A program made the translations under genes and the position numbers. A DNA stretch of 35,659 nucleotides. Source: an uncultured Clostridia bacterium (GTDB lineage Bacteria; Bacillota; Clostridia; TANB77; CAG-508). The stretch's first letter is position 1; each line of letters opens with the position of its first letter. Under the pieces are notes generated by a model that was given only the letters and a program-made list of their open reading frames with translations, made no database searches and was not told the DNA's origin. The stretch is taken from the NCBI GenBank assembly GCA_947632145.1, contig CANRNW010000011.1, positions 1 through 35,659 of the forward strand, read 5' to 3'. Below are positions 9,234 to 18,923 of the stretch, piece after piece.

Positions 9234-12200
9234 TTAACCAAATAAACTCATTTGGTTAGACTTTGGCATTCCTGCCAAGCAACCAGATTTTTCTAACATT
9301 TCTATTACAGATTTACCTACTTTTGATCTTTGTTGTAATTCATCCACACACATAAATTTTCCATCTTGTTTTGCAGATTGTATTCCCTCTGCTGCCACTG
9401 TACCAAGTCCTGGTATACTATTTAATGGTGGTCTTATTCCATCCTCTTCCATAATAAACTTTGTAGAATGAGATTTATATAAATCTATTGGTAAGAATTT
9501 TATTCCTCTTTCATACATTTCTAATACAATTTCTAATATTGAATACACATTTTTATCTTTAGCTGAAATTGTATTTCCTTGCATTTCTAATTCTTTCATC
9601 TTGTTTTTTACTTTTTCTTTTCCGTGACACATTAAATCGCTATCAAAATCATCTGCTCTAACGGAATAATATGCTGTATAATATGCCATTGGGTAATGCA
9701 CTTTAAACCAAGCTATTCTAAATGCCATTGTTACATAAGCTGCTGCATGTGCCTTAGGGAACATATATTTTATTTTTTTACAAGATGATATATACCAATC
9801 TGGCACATTATTTTCTCTCATTAAAGCCTCTTGCTCTTCTGTTAATCCTTTTCCTTTACGTACACATTCCATTATCTTAAAAGCTGGTTTTGGTGGTAAT
9901 CCTGCCTTAATTAAGTATAGCATTATATCATCTCTAGTACATATTGCTTCACTTAAAGTTATTGTTCCATCATTTATTAAATCCTTTGCATTATTTACCC
10001 ACACATCTGTACCATGAGATAATCCAGATATTCTTATCAACTCTTCAAAAGTTTGTGGTTTTGTATCTACTAACATTTCTCTAACAAACTTTGTTCCAAA
10101 TTCTGGAACGCCAAAAGTTCCAACTTTTGAATTGATTTGTTCTTCAGTTACTCCTAAAACCTCTGGTGATTTAAATATAGACATAGTTTCTTTATCATCT
10201 AATGGTATTTTTTTAGGGTCAATTCCTGTAATATCTTGCAACATTCTTATCATAGTAGGATCATCATGACCTAGTATATCTAGTTTTAATAAGTTTTGAT
10301 CAATTGAGTGATAATCAAAATGAGTTGTAATTATATCTGAATTTGGATCATCTGCTGGATGTTGAACAGGTGTAAATTCATATATTTCTCTATCGTGTGG
10401 AACTACAATTATTCCTCCTGGGTGCTGACCTGTAGTTCTTTTTATTCCAGTACACCCAACAGAAAGTCTATCTGTTTCTGCAATGTTAATTGGTATATTT
10501 CTATCTTCATAATATTTTTTCACATATCCAAATGCTGTTTTTGATGCTATTGTTCCTATTGTTCCTGCTTTAAACGTTTTTCCCTTACCAAATAAAACTT
10601 CTGTATATTTATGTGCTTTTGCTTGATATTCTCCAGAAAAATTTAAGTCTATATCAGGCTCTTTATCTCCATCGAATCCTAAGAATGTTTCAAATGGTAT
10701 ATCCATACCATCTTTATCTAATTTATGACCACATTTTGGGCAATCTTTATCTGGCAAGTCAAATCCATTTTTATAACCGTAATCTGTAAAATCTGAATAT
10801 TTACAATTTGGACATCTATAATGAGCAGGTAATGAATTTACCTCTGTTATCCCTGTCATATTTGCAACAAAAGATGAACCAACAGAACCTCTTGAACCTA
10901 CTAAATATCCATCTTCATTAGATTTCCAAACTAGTTTTTGTGCTATTATATACATAACTGAAAATCCGTTTTTTATAATTGAATTTAACTCTTTATCTAG
11001 TCTTGATTTTACTATTTCTGGTAATGGGTCACCATATAATTCTTTTGCTCTTGTTGTTGCAATATTTTCTATATCTCTTTCACAATTTTCCATATGTGGT
11101 GGGCACTTATCTTTAGATATTGGTGAAATTTCTTCACACATATCTGCAATTTTATTTGTATTAGTTACAACTACTTCGTAAGCCTTTTCTTTTCCTAAAT
11201 ACTCAAACTCTTTTAACATTTCTTCTGTTGTTCTTAGATATAATGGTGCTTGAAAATCTGCATCATCGTATCCTTGTCCTGCTTGTAGAATTCTTCTGTA
11301 TACTTCATCTTGTGGATCCATAAAATGCACATCACAAGTTGCTACAACTAATTTTCCTAATTTTTCTCCTAATTTTACAATTCTTCTATTTATATCTTTT
11401 ACTGCTTCTTCGTTTTCTAATGTTCCATTTCTTACCATATACATATTGTTGCCAGTTGGTTGTATTTCTAAGTAATCATAATCTTTTGCAATTGACTCTA
11501 TTTCTTCTTGTGATTTACCCTCCACTATTGCTCTGTATAATTCTCCTGCCTCACAGGCACTACCTAAAATTAAACCTTCTGAGTATTGTTTATATACGCT
11601 TTTTAATATTCTTGGGTGTTTATAAAAATAGTCTAAATGTGAAATTGAAATAAGTTTATATAAATTCTTTAGTCCAACATAATTTTTAGCTAATATTATC
11701 GCATGATAACTTGGCATATTTTTTAGTTCTGTACTTTCTCCTAAAGTATTTATACCTGCAACTTTTGTAACATTTTTTTCTTTTATCATATCCATCATTA
11801 CATTAAAAACTGCTACTAGTGTTTTTACATCATCTAATGCACGGTGAGCTACATCTACTTTAATTCCTAAATTTTCTGCAATTATTCCTAATTTATATTT
11901 TTTATAACTTGGGAATAACTCTTTTGCAAGTGGTAATGTATCTATATATGTATTATCTAATTTTAGTCCTAAGTTTTCTGCATTATATTTCATAAATCCA
12001 ATATCAAATCCTGCATTATGTGCAACAAGCACTGAATCTCCAATAAAATCTAAGAATTTTGGAAGAACTTTATCAATGGTTTCTGCATCCTTAACCATAT
12101 CATCTGTAATATGTGTAATATTTACAACCTCTTCTGGTATTGGCTTTTCTGGATTTACAAAAGTTTCAAAAGTATCTATAACTTCTCCATTTTTAATTTT

Positions 12201-13560
12201 AATTACACCTATTTCTGTTACTTTTTCTGTTCTAAATGATAAACCTGTTGTTTCAATATCAAAAACACAATATTCTGTATCTAAATCTTGATTTTTAGGA
12301 TTAACTACAGAGCCTTTATTATCTATTGTATAATATGCTTCTACTCCATAAATAACCTTTAAGTCTGATCCTTTTGCTGCTTTATTTGCCTCTGGGAATG
12401 CTTGTACTACCCCATGGTCTGTAATAGCAATTGACTTCATTCCCCAACTTATTGCCCTTTTTATTAAATCTGTGGCTGATGTTATTCCATCCATTTGGCT
12501 AAGTTGTGTATGCATATGTAACTCTACTCTTTTTGTTTCTGCATTATCTTGTCTTGTTGTTTTTTGCATTCCTCCGAGTTTCAACAACTACGTTTGACAT
12601 AACAACTACTTCTTTTGCATAAGGATCAAATTGTGCATTTCCTAAAACTTTTAAACCTTTTGAATTTTCTAATCTTTCTATTATTTTTTTAGCTTTATCA
12701 GATTCACAAAATGCTTTACACGTTATTGTGTTTGTTCCATCATAAACATTGAACATAACTAAAACTTTACCATTTCTTACATCTTTTGATTTTACTAATA
12801 CAAATTCTCCATCTTGTGTACTACTTAATGCAATTTCTCCTTGTAGAGCAATTTTTCCTGAATCTACTGTTATATCTCTAATTTGTACTAACTCCTCTTT
12901 TATTTTAGCGCTTCTGCCTAATATCAATGGATTTTCTGACGCAGAGACGTTGGTATCGTTTTCTGTTTCAGATTTCGAATTTGACTTAGATTCTGTTTTT
13001 TCTTCTTTTTTATGTTCTATTATTTGTTTTTTAGCATCTTCTATAGCAATCTCTTCTAAGTGTTTCAAATATTCCATTTGTTTTTCTTCGTTTTGATTTG
13101 TTTCATCAAACTCTACAACACATTTCTTAGCATATAAAACTTCAATGATTCTTTCTATTACTTTATTTATTCCCCTAGATTCTAGTATTTCTTTTCCTTT
13201 TACTTTTAAATATATTGTTACTTTTCTATCTTGCACACTAATCGTTGTATTTTCTAATATTGCTTTTGTTGATGGATATTTATATACAACATATTTTACT
13301 ATATCTTCCCATTCATTTTCTAAATTAAAATCTATGATTGTGGTATAATTTATATTTAATTTTATACCACTTAAATTAAATCTCTTTTTTAAATAAATTT
13401 CAAAAGAAAATAAATCTCTTATAGAGATTTTATTTTCTGAAGTTAAATTTATTTCTAATATATTACTTTTTTTAAATAAATTAACATTATCTATTTGTGC
13501 TTCAAGTATTATATTTTGTTCTGTATAATCTTTAAAAATTTCTTTTGCTAATTGTGCCAT
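9234..13560 (-). CDS. polC: DNA polymerase III PolC, with one +1 frame break at CGG
   Basis: PolC is the replicative Gram-positive DNA polymerase with built-in 3'-5' exonuclease. One base skipped at 12574-12576 gives about 1441 aa, the normal length. Order: N-terminal domain; OB fold (about 235-325); PHP first half from VELHMHTQLS (about 345); exonuclease DIETTG (about 434); PHP second half; zinc site CPNC..CPKCG (about 916-943); palm with EPDIDLNFSG (Asp969 and Asp971); and fingers to the end at LEKSGCLAGMPK. The start at 13560 (MAQLAKEIFKDY) follows AAAGG overlapping the preceding stop; the ATG at 13626 would overlap the upstream gene. The break falls in the OB-PHP linker. Straight reading stops nine codons after CGG, giving a protein without catalytic domains. 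As an essential single-copy enzyme it must be expressed, unless the break is an error. Confidence 0.95.
12574..12576 (-). other. CGG frame-break site in polC
   Basis: The reading is GAA ACT CGG AGG AAT. Skipping C gives ET-G-GMQKTTRQDNAETKRVELH, joining the OB fold to the PHP domain with Gly329. No alternative RBS or start for the downstream part is convincing. Confidence 0.9.
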
Positions 13561-13570
13561 TTCGTTCAAC

Positions 13571-14048
13571 TTACCTTTCGTTTTGATTATTAAATATTCC
13601 AATAATTCTTTTATATTCTTTTTCAATATTTGGTATAGGTTTAAATATTACTACTTTTTTAAAAAAGCTTTTATTTGTAGTTAAAATCCATAATTCTCCT
13701 AAGTTAAATTTAGATTGTATAAAACCTTGATTATACCTAATTTCTTTAAAATCTTCATATTTTATGACCTTTTTGTTTTTGTTAAAAAATGTATCTCTGT
13801 ATTCTAATCTATCTGAAAAAAATCTATAATAATATTGATAATTAACTTTTCTTTTTATAATTAGTACAACAATTGATCCTATTAAAGTTATAATAAATAC
13901 TGCAATTGCACTTAAAAATAATTGTGGATTTGAACCGCAATATAACTAATATAAATACAAATATTGCAATATCAAAAAGATGTGTAATTATTGTATAGAA
14001 AATGCTATACTTAGGCTTAATTTCAAATAATAAATCTGTGTTTGGCAT
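13571..14048 (-). CDS. Bacterial PH-domain membrane protein, with one +1 frame break at CGG
   Basis: With one base skipped at 13935-13937 this encodes 158 aa. It has an N-terminal cytoplasmic stretch (MPNTDLLFEIKPKYS), two membrane helices (about 17-37 and 43-64), then a soluble part YYYRFFSDRLEYRDTFF..IKYEDFKEIRYNQGF.. resembling the DUF304/YcxB bacterial PH domain. Its exact role is unknown. The start at 14048 follows AAGGAG. The stop at 13571-13573 lies 10 bp before polC and overlaps its RBS, so translation is probably coupled. Straight reading past CGG loses the second helix and PH domain and ends in low-quality sequence. Promoter at 14080-14108. Confidence 0.8.
13935..13937 (-). other. 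CGG frame-break site in the PH-domain gene
   Basis: The reading is ATA TTG CGG TTC. Skipping C gives IL-G-SNPQLFLSAIAVF, completing a two-helix membrane anchor and opening 121 further codons that end neatly next to the polC RBS. Confidence 0.85.
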
Positions 14049-14079
14049 ACTTAAATCTCCTTACATTTTGTTTTTCTTA

Positions 14080-14108
14080 ATATTATCACATTAAATAATT
14101 TTTAACAA
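14080..14108 (-). promoter_or_regulatory. Promoter of the PH-polC-addA operon
   Basis: Minus-strand TTGTTA (14103-14108), 17-bp spacer, TAATAT (14080-14085), directly after the terminator of the preceding gene. Confidence 0.65.
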
Positions 14109-14120
14109 TATAATTTAAAC

Positions 14121-14156
14121 AAAAAAAATTGGTAGTCACATTATGTGACCACCAAT
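14121..14156 (-). terminator. Intrinsic terminator of the 586-aa surface-protein gene
   Basis: The stem ATTGGT-x-GTCACAT/ATGTGAC-x-ACCAAT (14128-14156) is followed on the minus strand by eight T's (14121-14128). It lies just after the stop at 14164. Confidence 0.9.
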
Positions 14157-14163
14157 ATATTTC

Positions 14164-15924
14164 CTATAAAGATATTTTCTCTACATTATAATTATTTTTT
14201 TCAGAATTAACATATTTTTGATAAGCAGATTCTTCATCTTTTCCATTACTAATTTGAATTGAATAATTTGTATTATCACTTAGTGTTCCATCTGCTTTTA
14301 AAGATGTATTTTGTGCTTTTACTGTAATATACCAAGTATATGTTGCTCCTGTTTTTGCTGATTTACAAGGTACTTTTACTATTCCTATAATCATATTTAT
14401 TTGGTTAATATTTTTATCTTCTTTTTTTGTAAGAAGATACATAGAAGAAACTTCTGGTGTTCCAAAACTTAAATCTTTATCTGTATCTTCATAATTTTTT
14501 ACATCTGCATATTTATAATCTGTATATTCTTTTAACATATATTTAAGATTGTTTGCATCATAGCCTACGTAATTTTCATTAGCTTTTGAAGTTGCTTTGC
14601 TTACAAAAGTTGTTTTTAAATTATTTTTTACTGTATCAGTTATTTCAGAAACGCTAAATACATATGATGGTTGACCTTCAACTTTATATTCCATTTTTGT
14701 TTCTTTTAGAGTAACTTTCTTTTCATTAAATAATTCTTCGTCCCATTTAACTGCTGTTATAGTGATTGTTTCGCCATTTGCAACACCTGTTGATTTACTT
14801 GGTTTATATTCTATTGTTTTTAATAATTCATCTTGGCTATTATTTACTATTGAAACGCTTAAATTTGGTGACATTCCAGTAACATCAACTTTTATATCTT
14901 TAAATGCTTCTATTTCAGTAGCATCATCAAGTCCTTCTATTTCTATTTTAGCTATATCAGATACTAAAACAGCTCCTACTATTTCAAGATAATAATCATC
15001 AATATCTACTTTTATTTCAAGATCTTTTCCATTTTCTAAGTTTTCATTATTTTCAATATTTAATTTTATTCTATTTTTTAATTTTGATGTAATGTCTTTT
15101 CCTAGTTCTTTTTCCATTTTGTCAGTATCTAATTCTACTTGTGCTGTTGCATGTTTATTAAATCCTTTATATTCTATCTTTATATATTTTGACATATCAA
15201 TAGATTTTGCTTCTTCTATACCTTCTACTTTTATTTTTACAGTATCACTTTTTAATTTTAACTTACTTTTCTTTAAGAAACTAGAAGATATCTTTACCTT
15301 TATTGATAATTCATCTCCATTAGAATATTCCTTAGTATTATCATATTCAAAATCTAATTTTTTTACAAAATCTTTTGCAATATCTTTGTCTTTTATTTTG
15401 CTTTTTAAAACTTTCTCATTTAATTTTACAGTTGCACTAGCTTTTCCACTAAATCCTTCATATTCAACCGTAAAGCAATCTGATAAATCAATTGTTGTAG
15501 TTCTAAAAGCAAAAAATACAACTACTGCCACTATAATTGCAATAAGTGCTATGGTACCTGCTACTATTGTCTTAGTATGTTTTTTCTTTGGAGCTTTAGT
15601 ATCGTCTTTTTCTTTTACTTCTGCTTTTGTTTCTTCAATTTTTGGAAGTTCATCTACTATTTCTTCTTTTATTGCTGGAGTTTCTTCAATTTTTATTTCT
15701 TCTACTTTTGGTTCTTCTTTTACTTCTGTTTTTGTTTGTGCTTTAGGTTCTGTTTGTTTTTTTGTTGTTTCTTTCTTTGCTGGTTCTTTTTTAGTTACTT
15801 TTTCACTAGATTTTTGTGTTTCTGTTTTTTCTACAGCCTTTTTAGGTTGTTTTGTTGAACTTGTTTTTTGTGTTTCATTCTTATTAGTTGTTACTTTTTC
15901 TTCTTTTGGTTCATCTTTTTCCAT
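14164..15924 (-). CDS. Membrane-anchored protein with Lys/Glu-rich N-terminus and repeated extracellular domains
   Basis: Function unknown. The 586-aa protein has about 115 residues of low-complexity Lys/Glu/Thr sequence (KKETTKKQTEPK type), one membrane helix (about 119-140, TIVAGTIALIAIIVAVVVFF) and an outside part, giving an N-in topology. The outside part has at least two, perhaps three, diverged beta-rich repeats: VEYEGFSGKASATVKL (about 152), IEYKGFNKHATAQVEL (about 248) and a weaker VDVTGMSPNLSVSI unit. A C-terminal domain follows (DTVKNNLKTTF..YTWYITVKA). This resembles Gram-positive surface proteins with a charged cytoplasmic leader. Start after GGAGGGGG; own promoter and terminator, so probably monocistronic. 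Confidence 0.7.
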   Translation of the reverse strand: MEKDEPKEEKVTTNKNETQKTSSTKQPKKAVEKTETQKSSEKVTKKEPAKKETTKKQTEPKAQTKTEVKEEPKVEEIKIEETPAIKEEIVDELPKIEETKAEVKEKDDTKAPKKKHTKTIVAGTIALIAIIVAVVVFFAFRTTTIDLSDCFTVEYEGFSGKASATVKLNEKVLKSKIKDKDIAKDFVKKLDFEYDNTKEYSNGDELSIKVKISSSFLKKSKLKLKSDTVKIKVEGIEEAKSIDMSKYIKIEYKGFNKHATAQVELDTDKMEKELGKDITSKLKNRIKLNIENNENLENGKDLEIKVDIDDYYLEIVGAVLVSDIAKIEIEGLDDATEIEAFKDIKVDVTGMSPNLSVSIVNNSQDELLKTIEYKPSKSTGVANGETITITAVKWDEELFNEKKVTLKETKMEYKVEGQPSYVFSVSEITDTVKNNLKTTFVSKATSKANENYVGYDANNLKYMLKEYTDYKYADVKNYEDTDKDLSFGTPEVSSMYLLTKKEDKNINQINMIIGIVKVPCKSAKTGATYTWYITVKAQNTSLKADGTLSDNTNYSIQISNGKDEESAYQKYVNSEKNNYNVEKISL

Positions 15925-15954
15925 TTCGTATCCCCCTCCAATTTTTATTTAATG

Positions 15955-15983
15955 ATTATATCAGAAAAATATTAAAATGTATA
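15955..15983 (-). promoter_or_regulatory. Promoter of the 586-aa surface-protein gene
   Basis: Minus-strand TATACA (15978-15983), 17-bp spacer, TATAAT (15955-15960). The -35 is weak (4 of 6) and the -10 perfect. Confidence 0.6.
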
Positions 15984-16005
15984 CTAAATATATCATATTC
16001 TTTTT

Positions 16006-17541
16006 TTATTTAACATATTCCCAAGTTTTACCAAAATCTTTACTATAAAATTCATAATAAATTTTAGTTTTTTCCCTGTTATAATCTATTGTATATGTTT
16101 TTACTTTCAAAATTTGATTTTCAACGTATGGTACATCTTCTACATATAAATACTGAGTTCCTATTTCTTCTATATTTTCAAATTGAGCAATTTCAAAAGT
16201 TTTACCACCATCTACTGTAACTAATAATCCTTGTTGCGTTTCATCATTTAATACTGTTTGTAAATTATTTATAAAGCCTATATTTTGATTTATGAACACA
16301 TATTTTGAGTCATTATTAACAGTTAAAGCTCCATCATACATTTCTAATTGATTATACCAAGTTTGTCCACCATCTACTGTTTTTCCTACTACAACTAAAA
16401 TTTTTTGTCCTAATATAGCACCTCTAGATATAATTTGTATTTTTGTTTTTTTATTTAATTCTTTTTCATAAAGAATATCCTCTTGTTTTATTGATTCAAT
16501 TAGTTTATTATCTTTTTCGTTTTCGTGAGGAACACCTGTTAGATTCGATAATATATCTGTATTTTTAACTTCATATTTATTTTTGCTATATAAATAATTC
16601 CCATATCTATCATAATAGTCTGTTACAATATAGTTATCTTCACTAAAAGAGCGATGATATATATCTCTTATACGTGCATTTTTACCTCTTACAAAAATAT
16701 TTTTATAATCATAATAATCAATATGATAATCTTTATAAGAATCTGAAAAACTATTTTCTACCATTTTATAACCATCTTTGTAAGATATTTCTTCGTAATT
16801 TAAAGATTTGAATACTAAATATATTCCTACAATAAATATTAAAATTAGTAGTAAATCTAAAACAATTATCATTATTACTGAAATATCTTCCTTTTTCAAA
16901 AGTTGTATAATTCCTGCCATTCCTCCAATTAGTATTATGAGTGAAGACATAAAATGCACCCATTGCATATATTCTAAGTTAAATTTATGTAACAATATTG
17001 TTGTTACTACATAAAATAATACATATATGAATACATAAAAAATTATCTTTGTTTTCACAATAGCAAAAATTTTTCTTATACCCTTAAGTTCTTTTAAATT
17101 ATCCTTTTTGCTTTTTTCTTTATGCTTTACTTTTTTTAAAACTGTAACAAATTCAATAATTATTATGACTATAATTATTGCTATAGTAATTGTTGATAAC
17201 GTATCAACCAAAGGTTTATCTATACTCTCGCCATTTTCTTGTACATATCGACCTATAGAATTATTATCATTTATACTAATCGACTGAAAATCGTTAGAAA
17301 GATTATATATGTATATTATAGAATTATGCCATGCTGATCGATAGCCAATTGCACTTATATTATTTATATCTTCAAGTGGAAAATCTTTAGCTAATAATTC
17401 TTGAATTTTGTTTATATTCGATTCGTTTAAGTAAACTTTTTTTATTGAATTAAGACTAAATAAAAAGCAAAAAATCATATTTACAATACACATAAAAGTT
17501 AATAATATTATCAATACTCTTCTTAATACTTTATTGCTCAT
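16006..17541 (-). CDS. Multi-pass membrane protein with BNR-like repeats
   Basis: Function unknown. The 511-aa protein has an N-terminal membrane helix (about 8-30), an outside loop, a helix near 115-138, a basic loop (KKVKHKEKSKKDNLK) and three more helices (about 165-250). A large soluble C-terminal domain carries three Asp-box/BNR-like motifs: TVDGGQTWYN, TVDGGKTFEI and SKDFGKTWEY. Such motifs sit on beta-propeller edges in sialidases and sortilin-type proteins, but catalytic residues are not evident, so no enzyme activity is claimed. The start at 17541 follows AAGGAAA. It lies downstream of tRNA-Gln with no promoter that I can see in the short gap. Confidence 0.65.
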   Translation of the reverse strand: MSNKVLRRVLIILLTFMCIVNMIFCFLFSLNSIKKVYLNESNINKIQELLAKDFPLEDINNISAIGYRSAWHNSIIYIYNLSNDFQSISINDNNSIGRYVQENGESIDKPLVDTLSTITIAIIIVIIIIEFVTVLKKVKHKEKSKKDNLKELKGIRKIFAIVKTKIIFYVFIYVLFYVVTTILLHKFNLEYMQWVHFMSSLIILIGGMAGIIQLLKKEDISVIMIIVLDLLLILIFIVGIYLVFKSLNYEEISYKDGYKMVENSFSDSYKDYHIDYYDYKNIFVRGKNARIRDIYHRSFSEDNYIVTDYYDRYGNYLYSKNKYEVKNTDILSNLTGVPHENEKDNKLIESIKQEDILYEKELNKKTKIQIISRGAILGQKILVVVGKTVDGGQTWYNQLEMYDGALTVNNDSKYVFINQNIGFINNLQTVLNDETQQGLLVTVDGGKTFEIAQFENIEEIGTQYLYVEDVPYVENQILKVKTYTIDYNREKTKIYYEFYSKDFGKTWEYVK

Positions 17542-17597
17542 AAATTTTTTCCTTTCTATACACTCTTCATTATTTACTCTTGCATAGGTAAGTTTGT

Positions 17598-17673
17598 TGG
17601 CTGGGGTACTAGGATTCGAACCTAGGAAATGTCGGAGTCAGAGTCCGATGCCTTACCGCTTGGCGATACCCCA
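17598..17673 (-). tRNA. tRNA-Gln (anticodon CUG)
   Basis: A 76-nt cloverleaf starting TGGGGTATCGCCAAGCGG, with anticodon stem TCGGA/TCCGA around loop CTCTGAC (anticodon CTG, reading CAG), T-arm CCTAGGTTCGAATCCTAG, acceptor end TACCCCA, discriminator G and an encoded CCA. It lies 17 bp after the HAD gene stop and may be processed from that transcript. Confidence 0.95.
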
Positions 17674-17690
17674 ATATATAATAAATAATT

Positions 17691-18332
17691 TTATAGTATA
17701 TCTTTTAATTCAGTTATATTATTTATAATTATGTAATTTTTCTTTTCTTCTTTAGGAACACTTCGATTGATATATATTGCCTTCATTCCTACATTTATTG
17801 CTGGTTGAATATCTTTTTCCAGACTATCTCCAATCATTATGCATTCTTCTGGTAATTTATTCTCCATTGCTATTATAAATGCTTCTTTGTTTGGTTTTAT
17901 TTTAAAATTTTCGCTTGCAAATACTTTTGGAAAAAATTTCTTTATCCCAAAATTTTTCAATCTATATATTTGTTCTTTTTTAAACCAGTTTGTAAGTACC
18001 ACTAATTCATACTTTTTACTAAGATAATTTAATACACCAATTAGTTCTTCATCTTTTTCTGGAACGCATTTTCTAAATGCCTTTAATACAGCTTCCAAAA
18101 AGTTAAGATCTAAATTATAATTAGTATATGTTTTCATATGTTCTAGCATTGTTTGCTTATTATAGTATTCGTAATGTAATTCATATGTATCAATGGCATT
18201 GATAATATTGCCTAACATTTCTTTGCTATAGGGAATATTAAAATTCCTACATACTTCTTCTAAAGTATTCCAGTATTCCCCTTTCCATTCAATTAGTGTA
18301 TCATCTACATCAAATATCAATCTTTTTATCAT
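17691..18332 (-). CDS. HAD-superfamily phosphatase
   Basis: A 213-aa haloacid-dehalogenase-like hydrolase. Motif I is FDVDDTLIEW (catalytic Asp8 and Asp10). A helical cap follows (about 20-90). Motif II is VVLTNW. The motif III Lys is in FKIKPNKEAF, and motif IV is MIGDSLEKDI. The size and cap fit the YjjG/PGP-like (subfamily I) group acting on small phosphorylated metabolites; the substrate is not predictable. The start at 18332 follows AAAGGATACAGAG. It is driven by a perfect promoter at 18362-18390, divergent from the zinc-ribbon gene. Confidence 0.85.
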   Translation of the reverse strand: MIKRLIFDVDDTLIEWKGEYWNTLEEVCRNFNIPYSKEMLGNIINAIDTYELHYEYYNKQTMLEHMKTYTNYNLDLNFLEAVLKAFRKCVPEKDEELIGVLNYLSKKYELVVLTNWFKKEQIYRLKNFGIKKFFPKVFASENFKIKPNKEAFIIAMENKLPEECIMIGDSLEKDIQPAINVGMKAIYINRSVPKEEKKNYIIINNITELKDIL

Positions 18333-18361
18333 AATTTCTCTGTATCCTTTATAATACTGTC

Positions 18362-18390
18362 ATTATACTAGTTTAATTTATGCTTGTCAA
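18362..18390 (-). promoter_or_regulatory. Promoter of the HAD gene
   Basis: Minus-strand TTGACA (18385-18390), 17-bp spacer, TATAAT (18362-18367). Its -35 overlaps the -35 of the opposite promoter. Confidence 0.85.
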
Positions 18391-18412
18391 TTAAATTAGT
18401 ATATGATATAAT
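18384..18412 (+). promoter_or_regulatory. Promoter of the zinc-ribbon gene
   Basis: TTGTCA (18384-18389), 17-bp spacer, TATAAT (18407-18412). The two divergent promoters share the bases 18385-18389, so polymerase can occupy only one at a time. Confidence 0.8.
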
Positions 18413-18449
18413 TTAAATTATTCAAAATAATATTAAGGAGGATTTTCAA

Positions 18450-18851
18450 ATGGACTTTTTTCAAAAATTAGGAAATACATTATCTAATACAGGAAAAGAT
18501 ATCGCAAAAAAAACAAAAGATATGTCAGACATATCTAGATTAAATCATGAAATCACAAAACAACAAGAAGCAATCGCTAAAACATATAGCCAAATTGGTA
18601 AATTTTATTTTGAAAACTATTCAGAATTAGATTATCCTGAATTAAAAGAACTTTGTAATTCTATAAAAGAAGCTAATCAAAAAATTGAAGGTTTTAAATC
18701 AGAAATTATACAAATAAAAGGAATTATTAACTGTCCAAATTGCAACGCTGAAGTTTCTAGTACAGCTGCATTTTGTGGAAGTTGCGGTTATAAATTAAAA
18801 GATGAAACAGTTGATACACCAAATGAAAGCACAGATTCTAGTAAAGAATAA
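18450..18851 (+). CDS. Coiled-coil protein with C-terminal zinc ribbon
   Basis: A 133-aa soluble protein with an amphipathic N-terminus (MDFFQKLGNTLSNTGKDIA), a helical coiled coil (about 20-90), then a four-cysteine zinc ribbon (CPNC..FCGSCGYKL, about 96-117) and an acidic tail. It matches the common double-helix plus zinc-ribbon small proteins of Clostridia, whose role is unknown. RBS AAGGAGG. It is one of only two convincing plus-strand genes and ends at a shared bidirectional terminator. Confidence 0.8.
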   Translation: MDFFQKLGNTLSNTGKDIAKKTKDMSDISRLNHEITKQQEAIAKTYSQIGKFYFENYSELDYPELKELCNSIKEANQKIEGFKSEIIQIKGIINCPNCNAEVSSTAAFCGSCGYKLKDETVDTPNESTDSSKE

Positions 18852-18876
18852 AAGTATTTAAGAAAAAATAAATATA

Positions 18877-18918
18877 AAATAAAAAGAATAAAATTTTAAA
18901 ATTTTATTCTTTTTATTT
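18877..18918. terminator. Bidirectional terminator between the zinc-ribbon gene and the DUF2207 gene
   Basis: A perfect A/T palindrome with 21-bp arms (core 18879-18897 with 18898-18916), with T-rich runs in both directions, between two convergent stops (18851 and 18924). Confidence 0.8.
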
Positions 18919-18923
18919 ATATT

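Noticed and set aside
13925-13936. tRNA T-arm-like sequence (GGTTCAAATCC) at the PH-gene break
   Set aside because: No acceptor, D-arm or anticodon stem surrounds it; it is part of a coding region.
5555-14048. Treating addA, polC and the PH gene as decayed pseudogenes
   Set aside because: All motifs outside the breaks are intact, the lengths after one-base correction are normal, and every break is the same CGG type. Random decay would give stops and varied indels.
15092-15952. Long plus-strand ORF of 286 codons opposite the surface-protein gene
   Set aside because: It is a mirror of a low-complexity Lys/Glu coding region, rich in Phe/Ser, with no RBS and no recognisable motif.
17598-17673. 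The tRNA-Gln as a candidate CGG decoder
   Set aside because: Its anticodon loop is a normal 7-mer with CTG, which reads CAG and cannot pair with CGG.
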